This document shows, piece by piece, positions 12,299-24,330 of a stretch of 64,000 nucleotides of DNA. A program made the translations under genes and the position numbers. The notes beneath the pieces were generated by a model, which was given only the letters and a program-made list of their open reading frames with translations, ran no database searches and was not told the DNA's origin. Position 1 is the stretch's first letter, and every line of letters starts with the position of its first letter. This stretch comes from Aristolochia californica (lineage: Eukaryota > Streptophyta > Magnoliopsida > Piperales > Aristolochiaceae), in NCBI GenBank assembly GCA_029961685.1, contig JARWKL010000001.1, positions 27,416,295 to 27,480,294 of the forward strand, written 5' to 3'.

Positions 12299-12963
12299 GT
12301 GTGGAGGAAATCTCTTGCTTATAAAATTCCAAGCTGTTAGGGTTGAACTAGTGGAATTTCCAGAACTTGGACAAAAAAAATTTTGTATTCATTTGTGGTG
12401 TGTGAATAAATTTTCTTTACTTACATTTGTTATTGTTTTAAAATTTTTTAACTCCAAAATTTTGATTTTGTTGTGATCTATTTGCCTTTTTGGTTTACGG
12501 GATGAAGGGAGAGCGAAAGCTCAAAGTTTTGTTTTAAGAAAAAGGTGTACATCTAGAATGAAAATGGACAATGCACAAATGTAGAGAGAGATAATTCCAA
12601 AGAGTTTCTATAATTTTTAGGGATTGTAAGCTCTTCTTAGTTTTTAAATATCAGGTTTTGCAATCAACGGGAAAAAGGGGGGAGGCAGGGATTTTCCACC
12701 GAGTCTTGACTCCCACACCATAAGTCATTTCTTAGGGTAATATTGCCCGTTATGCATGATAAATCATTTTACAATCATCTATGATTGTTGGGTAAGCTTT
12801 TTGTAGATGGGCAAAATAATGGCTGGTTTGACTCGGGTAAATATCCCACCGCACGTTCACTTGAGAATTTAAGAGCGTTTGTTATTCTCTTCAAGAGATT
12901 TGGATCCATAGGTGATTTGCATCTTTAACATGTTTAAAACATGCATATCCATTTTTTAAGCAT
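12299..12963 (+). repeat. Unit U19, class S
   Basis: 665 bp. ATGGACAATGCAC, CAATCAACGGG and a G tract followed by TTTTCCACCGAG make it a close partner of U20. It has a 2-bp gap at AATTTAAGAGCG. Confidence 0.9.
12929..12943. other. Per-unit dyad CATGTTT-n-AAACATG (A-centre example)
   Basis: A 7-bp inverted repeat with a single central base, about 30 bp before each unit start. The A-centred form seen here usually precedes S units. The function is unknown; a protein-binding site is only a possibility. Confidence 0.7.
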
Positions 12964-13626
12964 GTGTGGCGGAAATCTCTTTCTTATAAAATTCCAAACT
13001 TTTAGGGTTGAACTAGTGGAATTTCCAAAACTTGGACAACAAAACTTTTGTGTTCATTTGTGGTGTGTGAATAAATTTTCTTTAGTTACTTTTGTTATTT
13101 TTTTAAATTTTTTAACTCCAAAATTTTCATTTTGTTGTGATCTATTTTCCTTTTTGGTTTACGGGATGAAGGGAGAGCGAAAACTCAAAGTTTTGTTTTA
13201 AGAAAAAAGTGTACATCTAGAATGGAAATGGACAATGCATAAATTTAGAGAGAGATAATTCCAATGAGTTTCTGTAATTTTTAGGGATTGTAAGCTCTTC
13301 TTAGTTTTTAAATATCAGGTTTTGCAATCGACGAGAAATAGGGGGGAGGCAGGGGTTTTTCACGGAGTCTTGACTCCCAAGCCATAAGTCATTTCTTAGG
13401 GTAATATTGCCCGTTACGCATGATAAATCACTTCAATCATCTATGATCGTTGGGTCAGATTTCTGTAGATGGGCAAAATAATGGCTTGTTTGACTCGAGT
13501 AAATATCCGATCGCACGTTCACTTGAGAATTTAATGAGCGTTTGTTATTCTTTTCAAAAGCTTTGGATCCATAGGTGATATGATTCTTTAACATGTATAA
13601 AACATGCATATCCATTTTTAAAGCAT
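12964..13626 (+). repeat. Unit U20, class S
   Basis: 663 bp. Partner of U19 (ATGGACAATGCAT, CAATCGACGAG, TTTTTCACGGAG). Confidence 0.9.
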
Positions 13627-14290
13627 GTGTGGAGGAAATCTCTTTCTTATAAAATTCCAAGCTGTTAGGGTTGAACTAGTGGAATTTCCCAAACTTGGAC
13701 AACAAAACTTTTGTGTTCATTTGTGGTGTGTGAATAAATTTTCTTTACTTACTTTTGTTTTTTTTTTAAATTTTTTAACTCGAAAATTTTAATTTTGTTG
13801 TGATCTATTTGCCTTTTTGGTTTACGGGATGAAGGGAGAGAGAAAACTCAAACTTTTGTTTTAAGAAATAAGAGTACATCTAGAATGGAAATGCACATTG
13901 CACAAATGTTGAGAGAGATAATTCCAAAGAGTTTCTGTAATTTTTAGGGATTGTAAGCTCTTCCTAGTTTTTAAATATCAGGTTTTGCAATCATCGAGAA
14001 AAAGGGGGAAGCATGGATTTTTAACTGAGTCTTGACTCCCAATCCATAAGTCATATCTTAGGGTAATATTGCCCAATACGCATGATCAATTACTTTACAA
14101 TAATCTATGATCGTTGGTTCAGCTTTTTTTAGATGGGCAAAATAATGGCTTGTTTGACTCGGGTAAATATCCCACCGCACGTTCACTTGAGAATTTAATG
14201 AGCGTTTGTTATTCTCTTCAAAAGCTTTGGATCCATAGGTGATTTGCTTCTTTAACATGTATAAAACACGCAAATCCATTTTTTAAGCAT
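13627..14290 (+). repeat. Unit U21, class S
   Basis: 664 bp. Marks are AACTCGAAAATTTTAA, GCACATTGCACAAATG and the core variant GCCCAATACGCATGATC. Confidence 0.9.
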
Positions 14291-14961
14291 GTGTGCAGGA
14301 AATCTCATTTTTGTAAAATTCCCAGCTGTTAGGGGTTAACTAGTGGTATTTCCCAAACTTGGACAACAAAACTTTTGTATTCATTTGTGGTGAGTGAATA
14401 TATTTTCTTTACTTACATTTGTTATTGTTTTAATTTTTTTCCATACATGAACACTTAAATTTTCATTTTGTTGTGATCTATTTGCCTTTTTGGTTTACGG
14501 ATGAAGGGAGAGCGAAATCTCAAAGTTTTTATTTATGAAAAAAGTGTACATCTAGAATGAAAATGCACAATGCACAAATGTAGAGAGTGATAATTCCAAA
14601 GAGTTTCTGTAATTTTCACGGATTGTTAGCTCTTCTTAGTTTTTATATATTAAGTTTTGCAATCGTCAGGAAAAAGGGGGAGGAAGGGATTTTTAATTGA
14701 GTGTGGACTCCCAATCCATAAGTCATTTCTTTGGGTAATATAGCCCGTTACGCATAATAAATCACTTCACAACCATCTATGATCGTTGGGCAGCTTTTTG
14801 TAGATGGGCAAAGTAATGGCTTGTTTGACTCGGGTAAATATCCCACCGCAGGTTCACTTGAGAATTTAATGAGCGTTTGTTATTCTCTTCAAAAGCTTTG
14901 GATCCATAGGTGATTTGCATCTTTAACATGTTTCAAACATGCATATCCATTTTTAAAGCAT
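14291..14961 (+). repeat. Unit U22, L/S mosaic
   Basis: 671 bp. L-type box (CCATACATGAACACT) and TTATGAAAAAAGTG, then S-like GCACAATGCAC and GCTCTTCTTAG, then GAGTGTGGAC. TGGTGAGTGAATA links it to U25, U34, U43 and U44. Confidence 0.88.
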
Positions 14962-15635
14962 GTGTGGAGGTAATCTCTTTCTTATAAAATTCCAAGTTGT
15001 GAGGGTTGAACTGGTGGAATTTCCCAAACTTGGACAACAAAACTTTTGTAATCATTTGTGGTGTGTGAATAAATTTTATTTACTTACATCTGTTAATGTT
15101 TAAAATTTTTTTCCGTACGTGAACTCTACAATTTTCATTTTGTTGTGATCTATTTGCCTTTTTGGTTTACGGGATGAAGGGAGAGTGAAAACTCAAAGTT
15201 TTGATTTATGAAAAAAGTGTACATCTAAAATGAAAATGCACAGTGCACAAATGTCGAGCGAGATAATTCCAAAGAGTTTCTGTAATTTTTAGGGATTCTA
15301 AGGTCTTTTTAGTTTTTATATATCAGGTTTTGCAATCGTCGGGAAAAAGGGGGAAGCAGGGATTTTTAACTGAGTATTGACTCCCAATCCATAAGTCATT
15401 TCTTAGGTTAATATAGCCCGTTACGCATGATAAATAACTTTACAATCATATATGTTCGTTGGGTTAGCTTTTTGTAAATGGGCAAAATAATGGCTTGTTT
15501 GACTCGGGTAAATATCCCACCGCACGTTCAATTGAGAGTTTAATGAGCGTTTGTTATTCTCTTGAAAAGCTTTGGATCCATAGGTGATTTGCATCTTTAA
15601 CATGTTTCAAACATGCATATACATTTTTAAAGCAT
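14962..15635 (+). repeat. Unit U23, class L
   Basis: 674 bp. Marks are CCGTACGTGAACTCTAC, GCACAGTGCAC and GAGTATTGAC. Confidence 0.92.
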
Positions 15636-16306
15636 GTGTGGAGGAAATCACTTTCTTACAAAATTTCAAGATGTTAGGGTTGAACTAGTGGAATTTCCAA
15701 AACTTGGACAACAAAACTTTTGTGTTCATTTGTGGTGTGTGAATAAATTTTCTTTACTTACTTTTGTTAATGCTTTTAATTTTTTAAAACCAAAATTTTC
15801 ATTTTGTTGTGATTTATTTGCCTTTTTGTTTGACGGGATGAAGGGAGAGCGAAAACTCAAAGTTTTCTTTTAAGAAAAAAGGGTACATCTAGAATGGAAA
15901 TGCACAATGCACAATGCACAATTGTAGAGAGAGATAATCCCAAAGAGTTTCTGTAATTTTTAGGGATTGTAAGCTCTTCTTTCTTTTTAAATATCAGGTT
16001 TTGCAATCTTCGGGAAAAAGGGGGTGGCATGGATTTTTAACTGAGTCTTGCCTCCCAATCCATAAGTCATTTCTTAGGGTAATATTTCCCGTTACGCATG
16101 ATAAATCACTTTACAATCATCCATGATCGTTGGGTCAGCTTTTTGTAGATGGGCAAAATAATGGGTTGTTTGACTTGGGTAAATATCCCACCGCACGTTC
16201 ACTTGAGAATTTAATGAGCGTTTGTTATTCTCTTCAAAAGCTTTGGATCAATAGGTGATTTGCATCTTTAACATGTTTCAAACATGCAAATCCATTTTTT
16301 AAGCAT
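15636..16306 (+). repeat. Unit U24, class S with 9-bp expansion
   Basis: 671 bp. An S unit with an extra AATGCAC-type copy at about 15898-15921. Related to U28 and U33 by TGTTAATG and GCACAATTGTAG. Confidence 0.9.
15898..15921 (+). repeat. 9-bp microexpansion (AATGCAC copies)
   Basis: The usual AATGCACAATGCAC block has one additional copy in U24, giving three tandem copies. A slippage event inside the monomer. Confidence 0.9.
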
Positions 16307-16980
16307 GTGTGGAGGAAATCTCTTTCTTCTAAAATTCCAAGCTGTTAGGGTTGAACTAGTGGAATTTCCCAAACATGGACAACTAAAGTTTTGTATTCAT
16401 TTGTGGTGAGTGAATAAATTTTCTTTACTTACATTTGTCAATGTTTTAAATTTTTTTTTGTACATGAACTCTAAAAGTTTCATTTTGTTGTGATCTATTT
16501 GCCTTTTTGGTTTACGGGATGAAGGGAGAGCGAAAACTCAAAGTTTTCATTTATGAAAAAAGTGTACATCTAAAATGAAAATGCACATTCCACAAATGTA
16601 GAGCGAGATAATTCGAAAGAGTTTGGGTAATTTTTAGGAATTCTAAGGTCTTTTTAGTTTTTATATATCAGGTTTTGCAATAGTCGGGAAAATGGGGGGC
16701 AGTAGGGATTTTTAACTGAGTGTTGACTCCCAATCCATAAGTCATTTCTTAAGATAATATAGCCTGTTTCGCATGATAAATCACTTTACAATCATCTATG
16801 ATCGTTGGGCAGCTTTTTGTAGATGGACAAAATAATGGCTTGTTTGACTCGGGCAAATATCCCACCGCACGTTCAGTTGAGAATTTAACGAGCGTTTGTT
16901 ATTCTCTTCAAAGGCTTTGGATCCATTGGTGATTTGCATCTTTAACATGTTTCAAACATGCAAATCCATTTTTTAAGAAT
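16307..16980 (+). repeat. Unit U25, class L
   Basis: 674 bp. Marks are GGTGAGTGAATAAATT, TTGTACATGAACTCT, GAGTTTGGGTAATTT and CGTTGGGCAGC (one T missing). Confidence 0.92.
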
Positions 16981-17654
16981 GTGTGGTGGAAATCTCTTTC
17001 TTATAAAATTCCAAGCAGTTAGGGTTGAACTAGTGGAATTTCCCAAACTTGGACAACAAAACTTTTGTATTCATTTGTGGTGTGGGTATAAATTTTATTT
17101 ACTTACATTTGTTATTGTTTTAAATTTTTTTACGTACATGAACTCTAAAATTTTCATTTTGTTGTGATCTATTTGCCTTTTTGGTTTACGAGATGAAGGG
17201 AGAGCGAAACCTCAATGTTTTGATTTATGCAAAAAGTGTACATCTAAAATGAAAATGCGCAGTGCAAAAATGTAGATCGAGATAATTCCAAAGAGTTTCT
17301 GTAATTTTTAGGGATTCAATGGTCATTTTACTTTTTATATATCAGGTTTTGCAATCGTCGGGAAAAAGGGGGAAGCAGGGATTTTTAACTGAGTGTTGAC
17401 TCCCATTCCATTAGTCATTTCTTAGGATAATATAGCCCGTTACGCATGATACATCACATTACAATTATCTATGATCGTTGGGTCAACTTTTTGTAGATGG
17501 GCAAAATAATGGCTTGTTTGACTCGGGTAAATATCCCACCGCACGTTCACTTGAGATTTTAATGAGCTTTTGTTATTCTCTTCAAAAGCTTTGGATCCAT
17601 ATGTGATTTGCATCTTTAACATGTTTAAAACATGCATATCCATTTTAAAAACAC
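16981..17654 (+). repeat. Unit U26, class L
   Basis: 674 bp. Marks are GTGGGTATAAATT, GTAGATCGAG and GATTCAATGGTCATTT; it ends with GATACATCACATTAC, shared with U35. Confidence 0.92.
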
Positions 17655-18317
17655 GTGTGGAGGAAATATCTTTCGTATAAAATTCCAAGCTGTTAGGGTT
17701 TAACTAGTGGAATTTCCAAAACTTGGACAACAAAACTTTTGTGTTCATTTGTGGTGTGTGATTAAATTTTCTTTACGTACATTTGTTATTGTTTTAAATT
17801 TTTTAACTCCAAAACCTTCATTTTGTTGTGGTCTATTTGCCTTTTTGGTTTACGGGATGAAGGCAGAGCGAAAACTCAAAGTTTATTTTTTAGAAGAAAG
17901 AGTACATCGAAAATGGAAGTGCACAATGAACAAATGTTGAGACAGATAATTCCAAAAAGTTTCATTAATTTTTAGAGATTCTAAGCTCTTCTTAGTTTTT
18001 ATATATCAGGTTTTGTAATCGTCGGGAAAAAGGGGGAGGCATGGATTTTTAACTGAGTCTTGACTCCCAATCCATAAGTCATTACTTAGGGTAATCACCC
18101 GTTACACATGATAAATCACTTTACATTCATCTATGATCGTTGGGTCAGCTTTTTGTAGATGGGCAAAATAATGGCTTGTTTGACTTGAGTAAATATCCCA
18201 CCGCACGTTCACTTGAGAATTTAATGAGCGTTTGTTATTCTCTTCAAAAGCCTTGGATCCATAGGTGATTTGCATTTTTAACATGTATAAAACATGCATA
18301 TCCATTTTTTACAGTAT
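17655..18317 (+). repeat. Unit U27, class S, T variant
   Basis: 663 bp. Marks are AAATATCTTTCG, TTTAACTAGTGG, GTGATTAAATT, ACCTTCATTTTG, AAGGCAGAG and CATCGAAAATGG. Closest match is U38. Confidence 0.9.
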
Positions 18318-18982
18318 GTGTGGAGGAAATCAATTTCTAACAAAATTCCAACCTGTTAGGGTTGAACTAGTGGAATTTCCAAAACTTGGACAACAAAATT
18401 TTTGTGTTCATTTGTGGTGTGTGAATAAATTTTCTTTACTTACTTTTGTTAATGTTTTAAATTTTATAACTCTAAAATTTTAATTTTGTTGTGATCTATT
18501 TGCCTTTTTGGTTTACGGGATGAAGGTAGAGTGAAAACTCAAAGTTTTGTTTTAAGAAAAAAGAGTACCTCTAGAATGGAAATGCACAATGCACAATTGT
18601 AGAGAGAGATAATTCCAAAGAGTTTCTGTAATTTTTAGGGATTGTAAGCTCTTCTAAGTTTTTAAATATCAGGTTTTGCAATCGTCGGGAAAAAGGGGGG
18701 AGGCAGGGATTTTTAACTGAGTCTTGACTCCCAATCCATAAGTCATTTCTTAGGGTAATATTGCCCGTTATGCATGATAAATCACTTTACAATCATCTAT
18801 GATCTTTGGGTCAGCTTTTTGTAGATGGGCAAAATAATGGCTAGTTTGACTTGGGTAAATATCCCACCGCACGTTCACTTGAGAATTTAATGAGCGTTTG
18901 TTATTCTCTTCAAAAGCTTTGGATCCATAGGTGATTTGCATCTTTACCATGTTTCAAACATGCATATCCATTTTTAAAGCAT
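18318..18982 (+). repeat. Unit U28, class S
   Basis: 665 bp. Marks are ATCAATTTCTAACAAAATT, TTGTTAATG, GTACCTCTAG and GCACAATTGTAG; related to U24 and U33. Confidence 0.9.
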
Positions 18983-19646
18983 GTGTGGAGGAAATCACTT
19001 TCTTATAAAATTCGAAGCTGCTAGGGATGAACTAGTGGAATTTCCAAAACTTGGACAACAAAATTGTTGTGTTCATTTGTCGTGTGTGAATAAATTTTCT
19101 TTACTTACTTTTGTTACTGTATTACATTTTTTAACTCCAAAATTTTCATTTTGTTGTGATCTATTTGCCTTTTTGGTTTATGGGATGAAGGGAGAACGAA
19201 AACACAAAGTTTTGTTTTAAGAAAAAAGAGTAGATCTAGAATGGAACTGCACAATGCACAAATGTAGAGACAGATAATTCCAAAGAGTTTCTGTAATTTT
19301 TAGGGATTATAAGCTCTTCTTAGTTTTTATATATCAGGTTTTAGAATCGAAGGGAAATAGGGGGAGGCAAGGATTTTTAACTGAGTCTTGACTCCCAATC
19401 CATAAGTCATTTCTTAGAGTAATATAGCCCGTTACGCATGATAAATCACTTTACAATCATCCATGATCGTTGGGTCAGCTTTTTGTTGATGGGCAAAATA
19501 ATGGGTTGATTGACTCGGGTAATTATCCGACCGCACGTTCACTTGATAATTTAATGAGCGTTTGTTATTCTCTTCAAAAGCTTTGGATCCATAGGTGATT
19601 TGCATCTTTAACATGTTTAAAACATGCAAATCCATTTTTTAAGCAT
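18983..19646 (+). repeat. Unit U29, class S
   Basis: 664 bp. TTGTTGTGTTCATTTGTCG and GTATTACATTTTTTAAC pair it with U41. Confidence 0.9.
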
Positions 19647-20306
19647 GTGTGTAGGAAATCTATTTCTTATAAAATTCCAAGCAGTTAGGGTTGAACTAGT
19701 GGAATTTCCAAAACTTGGACAACAAAACTTTTGTGATTTGTGGTGTGTGAATAAATTTTCTTTACTTACATTTGTTATTGTTTTAAATTTTTTAACTCCA
19801 AAATTTTCATTTTGTTGTGATCTATTTGCCTTTTTGGTTTACGGGATGAAGGGAGAACGAAAACTCAAAGTTTTGTATTAAGAAAAAAGAGTACCTCTAG
19901 AATGGAAATGCACAATGCAAAAATGTAGAGAGAGATAATTCCAAAGAGTTTTTGTAATTTTTAGGGATTGTAAGCTCTTCTTAGTTTTTAAATATCAGGT
20001 TTCGCAATGTCGTGAAAAAGGGGGAGGCAAGGATTTTTAACTGAGTCTCAACTCCCAATCTATCAGTCATTTCTTAGGGTATTATTTCCCATTATGCATG
20101 ATAAATCACTTTACAGTCATCATTGATCATTGGGTCAGCTTTTTGTGGATGGGACGAATAATGGCTTGTTTGACTCGGGTAAATATCCCACCGCACGTTC
20201 ACTTGAGAATTTAATGAGCGTTTGTTATTCTCTTCAAATGTTTTGGATCCATAGGTGATTTGCATCTTTAACATGTTTCAAACATGCAAATCCACTTTTT
20301 AAGCAA
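19647..20306 (+). repeat. Unit U30, class S
   Basis: 660 bp. Marks are GTGTGTAGGAAATCTATTTC, GTATTAAGAAAAAAG, CTCAACTCCCAATCTATCAG and GGGACGAATAATGG; related to U42 and U45. About 4 bp are missing at TTTTGTGATTTGTGG. Confidence 0.9.
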
Positions 20307-20977
20307 GTGTGGAGGAAATCTCTTTCTTATAAAATTCCAAGCTGTTAGGGTTGAACTTGTGGAATTTCCCAAACTTGGACAACAAAACTTTTGTATTCAT
20401 TTGTGGTTTGTGAATAAATTTTCTTTACTTACATTTGTTATAGTTTTAATTTTTTTCTGTAGATGAACTCTAAAATTTTCATTTTGTTGTGATCTATTTG
20501 CCTTTTTGGTTTACAGAATGAAGAGAGAGCGAAAACTCAAAGTTTTGATTTCTGAAAAAAGTGTACATCGAAAATGAAAATGCACATTGGAAAATGTAGA
20601 GCGAGATAATTCCAAAGAGTTTCTGTAATTTTTAGGGATTCTAAGGTCCTTTTAGTTTTTACATATCAGGTTTTGCAATCGTCGGGAAATAGGGGGAAGC
20701 AGGGATTTTTAACTGAGTGTTTACTTCCAATCCATAAGTCATTTCTTAGGGTAATATAGCCCATTATGCATGAGAAATCACTTTACAATCATCTATGATT
20801 GTTGGGCAGCTTTTTGTAGAAGGGCAAAATAATGGCTTCTTTGACTCGGGTAAATATCCCACTGCTTGTTCACTTGAGAATTTAATGAGCATTTGTTATT
20901 CTCTTCAAAAGCTTTGGATCCATAGGTGATTTGCATCTTTAACATGTTTCAAACATGCAAATCCATTTTTTAAGCAT
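20307..20977 (+). repeat. Unit U31, class L, W variant
   Basis: 671 bp. Marks are TATAGTTTTAATTTTTTTC, GTAGATGAACTCT, GAAGAGAGAGCG and GATTTCTGAAAAAAG. Neighbour U32 is a close copy. Confidence 0.9.
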
Positions 20978-21650
20978 GTGTGGAGGAAATCTCTTTCTTA
21001 TAAAATTCCAAGCTGTTAGGGTTGAACTAGTGGAATTTCCGAAACTTGGACAACAAAACTTTTGTATTCATTTGTGGTGTGTGAATAAATTTTCTTTACT
21101 TACATTTTTTATAGTTTTAATTTTTTTTTAGTAGATGAACTCTAAAATTTTCATTTTGTTGTGATCTATTTGCCTTTTTGGTTTACGGGATGAAGAGAGA
21201 GCGAAAACTCAAAGTTTTGATTTCTGAAAAAAGTGTACATCAAAAATGAAAATGCACAATGCACAAATGTAGAGCGAGATAATTCCAAAGAGTTTCTGTA
21301 ATTTATAGGGATTCTAAGGTCCTTTTAGTTTTTACATATCAGGTTTTGCAATCGTCGGGAAATAGGGGGAAGCATGGATTTTTAACTGAGTGTTGACTCC
21401 CAATCCATAAGTCATTTATTAGGGTAATATAGCCCATTACGCATGATAAATCACTTTACAATAATCTATGATAGTTGGGAAGCTTTTTGTAGAAGGGCAA
21501 AATAATGCCTTCTTTGACTCGGGTAAATATCCCACCGCTTGTTCACTTGAGAATTTAATGAGCATTTGTTATTCTCTTGATAATCTTTGGATCCATAGGT
21601 GATTTGCATCTTTAACATGTTTAAAACATGCATATCTATTTTTAAAGCAT
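20978..21650 (+). repeat. Unit U32, class L, W variant
   Basis: 673 bp. Copy of U31 with GTAGATGAACTCT, GAAGAGAGAGCG and GATTTCTGAAAAAAG. The core reads GTTGGGAAGC, GTAGAAGGGC and CCGCTTGTTC. Confidence 0.9.
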
Positions 21651-22314
21651 GTGTGGAGGAAATCACTTTCTTATAAAATTCCAAGCTATTAGGGTTGAAC
21701 TAGTGGAATTTCCAAAACTTGGACAACAAAACTTTTGTGTTGATTTGTGGTGTGTGAATAAATTTTCTTTACTTACTTTTGTTAATGTTTTAAATTTTTT
21801 AACTCCAAAATTTTCATTTTGTTGTGATTTATTTGCCTTTTTGGTTTACAGGATGAAGGGAGAGAGAAAACTCAAAGTTTTCTTTTAAGAAAAAAGAGTA
21901 CCTCTAGAATGGAAATGCACAATGCACAATTGTAGAGAGAGATAATTCCAAAGAGTTTCTATAATTTTTAGGGATTGTAAGCTCTTCTTTGTTTTTAAAT
22001 ATCAGGTTTTGCAATCGTCGAGAAAAAGGGGGGATGCAAGGATTTTTAACTGAGTCTTGATCCCAATCCATAAGTCATTTCTTAGGGTAATATTACCCGT
22101 TACGCATGATAAATCACTTTACAATCATCTGTCATCATTGGGTCAGCTTTTTTTAGATGGGCAAAATAATGGCTTGTTTGAATCGGGTAAATATCCAACC
22201 GCACATTTACTGGAAAATTTAATGAGCGTATGTTATTCTCTTCAAAAGCTTTGGATCCATGGATTATTTGCATCTTTAACATGTTTGAAACATGCAAATC
22301 TATTTTTTAAGTAT
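21651..22314 (+). repeat. Unit U33, class S
   Basis: 664 bp. Marks are AATCACTTTC, TTGTTAATG, GTACCTCTAG and GCACAATTGTAG; it ends with GGATTATTTGC. Confidence 0.9.
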
Positions 22315-22989
22315 GTGTGGAGGAAATTTCTTTTTTATAAAATTCCAAGCAGTTACGGTTGAACTTGTAGAATTTCCCAAACTTGGACAACAAAAATTTT
22401 TGTATTCATTTGTGGTGAGTGAATAAATTTTCTTTAGTTACATTTGTTATTGTTTTAAATTTTTTTATGTTCATGAAATCTAAAATTTTCATTTTGTTGT
22501 GATCTATTTGCCTTTTTGGTTCACGGGATTAAGGGAGAGCGAAAACTCAAAGTTTTGATTTATGAAAAAAGTGTAGATCTAAAATAAAAATGCACGGTGC
22601 ACAAATGTAGAGCGAAATAATCCCAAATATTTTCTTTAATTTTTAGGGATTCAATGGTCTTTTTAGTTTTTATATATCAGGTTTTGCAATCGTCGGGAAA
22701 AAGAGGGAAGCAGGGATTTTTAACTGAGTGTTGACTCCCAATCCATAAGTCATTTCTTAGGGTAATATAACCCATTACGCGTGATAAATCACTTTACAAT
22801 CATCTATGATCGTTGGGTTAACTTTTTGTAGATGGGCAAAATTATGGCTTGTTTGACTCGGGTAAATATCCCACCGCACGTTCACTTGAGAATTTAATGA
22901 GCGTTTGTTATTCCCTTCAGAAGCTTTGGATCCATAGGTGATTTGCATCTTTAAAATGTTTAAAACATGCATATCAATTTTTAAAGCAT
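22315..22989 (+). repeat. Unit U34, class L, U variant
   Basis: 675 bp. Marks are ATGTTCATGAAATCT, GGTTCACGGGATTAAGGG, GCACGGTGCAC and AGCGAAATAAT; it ends with CCCTTCAGAAGC. Matches U53. Confidence 0.9.
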
Positions 22990-23659
22990 GTGTGCAGGAA
23001 ATCTATTTCTTATAAAATTCCAAGCTGTTAGGGTTGAACTAGTGGAATTTCCCAAACTTGGACAACAAAACTTTTGTATTCATTTTTGGTGTGTGAATAA
23101 ATTTTATTTACTTACATTTGTTATTTTTTAAATTTTTTTCCGTCCATGAACTATGAAATTTTCATTTTTTGTGATCTATTTGCCTTTTTGGTTTACGAGA
23201 TGAAGGGAGAGCGAAAACTCAATGTTTTGATTTATGAAAAACGTGTACATCTAAAATGAAAATGTGCAGTGCACAAATGTAGATCGAGATAATTCCAAAG
23301 AGTTTCTGTAATTTTTAGGGATTCTAGAGTCTTTTTAGTTTTTATATCAGGTTTTGCAATCGTTGGGAAAAAGGGGGAAGCAGGGATTTTTAACTGAGTG
23401 TTGATTCCCATTCCATAAATCATTTCATAGGGTAATGTAGCCCGTTACGCATGATACATCACATTACAATCATCTATGATCGTTGGGTCAACTTTTTGTA
23501 GATGGGCAAAATAATGGCTTGTTTGACTAGGGTAAATATCCCACCACAGGTTCACTCGAGAACTTAATGAGCTTTTGTTATTCTCTCCAAAAGTTTTGGA
23601 TCCATAGGTGATTTGCATCTTTAACATGTTTAAAACATGCATATCCATTTTTAAAGCAT
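22990..23659 (+). repeat. Unit U35, class L
   Basis: 670 bp. Marks are GTGTGCAGGAAATCTATTTC, CCGTCCATGAACTATG, GTAGATCGAG and GATACATCACATTAC. Confidence 0.9.
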
Positions 23660-24330
23660 GTGTGGAGGAAATATCTTTCTTATAAAATTCCAAGCTGTTA
23701 GGGTTGAACTAGTGGAATTCCTAAACTTGGACAACAAAACTTTAGTGTTCATTTGTGGTGTGTGAATACATTTTCTTTACTTACATTTGTTATTGTTTTA
23801 AATTTTTTCCGTACTTGAACTCCAAAATTTTCATTTTGTTGTGATCAATTTGCCTTTTTGGTTTACGGGATGAAGGGAGAGCGAAAACTCAAAGTTTTGT
23901 TTGAAGGAAAAGTGTACATCAGGAATGGAAATGCACAATGAAAAACTGTAGAGAGAGATAATTCCAAAGAGTTTCTGTAATTTTTTGGGATTGTAAGCTC
24001 TTCTTAGTTTTTATATATCAGGTTTTGTAATCGTCGCAAAAAAGGGGGAGGCAGGGATTTTTAACTGAGTCTTGACTCCCAATCCATAAGTCATTTCTTA
24101 GGGTAATATCGCTCGTTACGCATGATAAACCACTTTACAATCATCTATGATCGTTTTGTCAGCTTTTTGTAGATGGGCAAAATAATGGCTTGTTTGACTC
24201 GGGTAAATATCCCACCGCATGTTCAGTTGAGAATTTAATGAGCGTTTGTTATTCTCTTCAAAGGCTTTGGATCCATTGGTGATTTCCATCTTTAACATGT
24301 TTCAAACATGCAAATCCATTTTTTAAGCAT
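23660..24330 (+). repeat. Unit U36, L/S mosaic
   Basis: 671 bp. L-type box (CCGTACTTGAACTCC) followed by S-like CAGGAATGG, AGAGAGAG, GATTGTAAGCTC and GTCTTGAC. Confidence 0.88.

Larger units (their letters stand above)
12299..13626 (+). repeat. Neighbouring duplicate pair U19-U20
   Basis: Both units carry ATGGACAATGCA, an altered CAATCnACG before the G tract, a six-G tract and a CCAC/CACG variant before GAGTCTTGAC. These changes are absent from other neighbours, so the pair arose by a local one-unit duplication. Confidence 0.82.
20307..21650 (+). repeat. Neighbouring duplicate pair U31-U32 (W variant)
   Basis: Both units have the GTAGATGAACTCT box, GAAGAGAGAGCG, GATTTCTGAAAAAAG, GTAGAAGGGC and a C-to-T-altered GCTTGTTC. 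Related W units recur at U46 and U50. Confidence 0.85.
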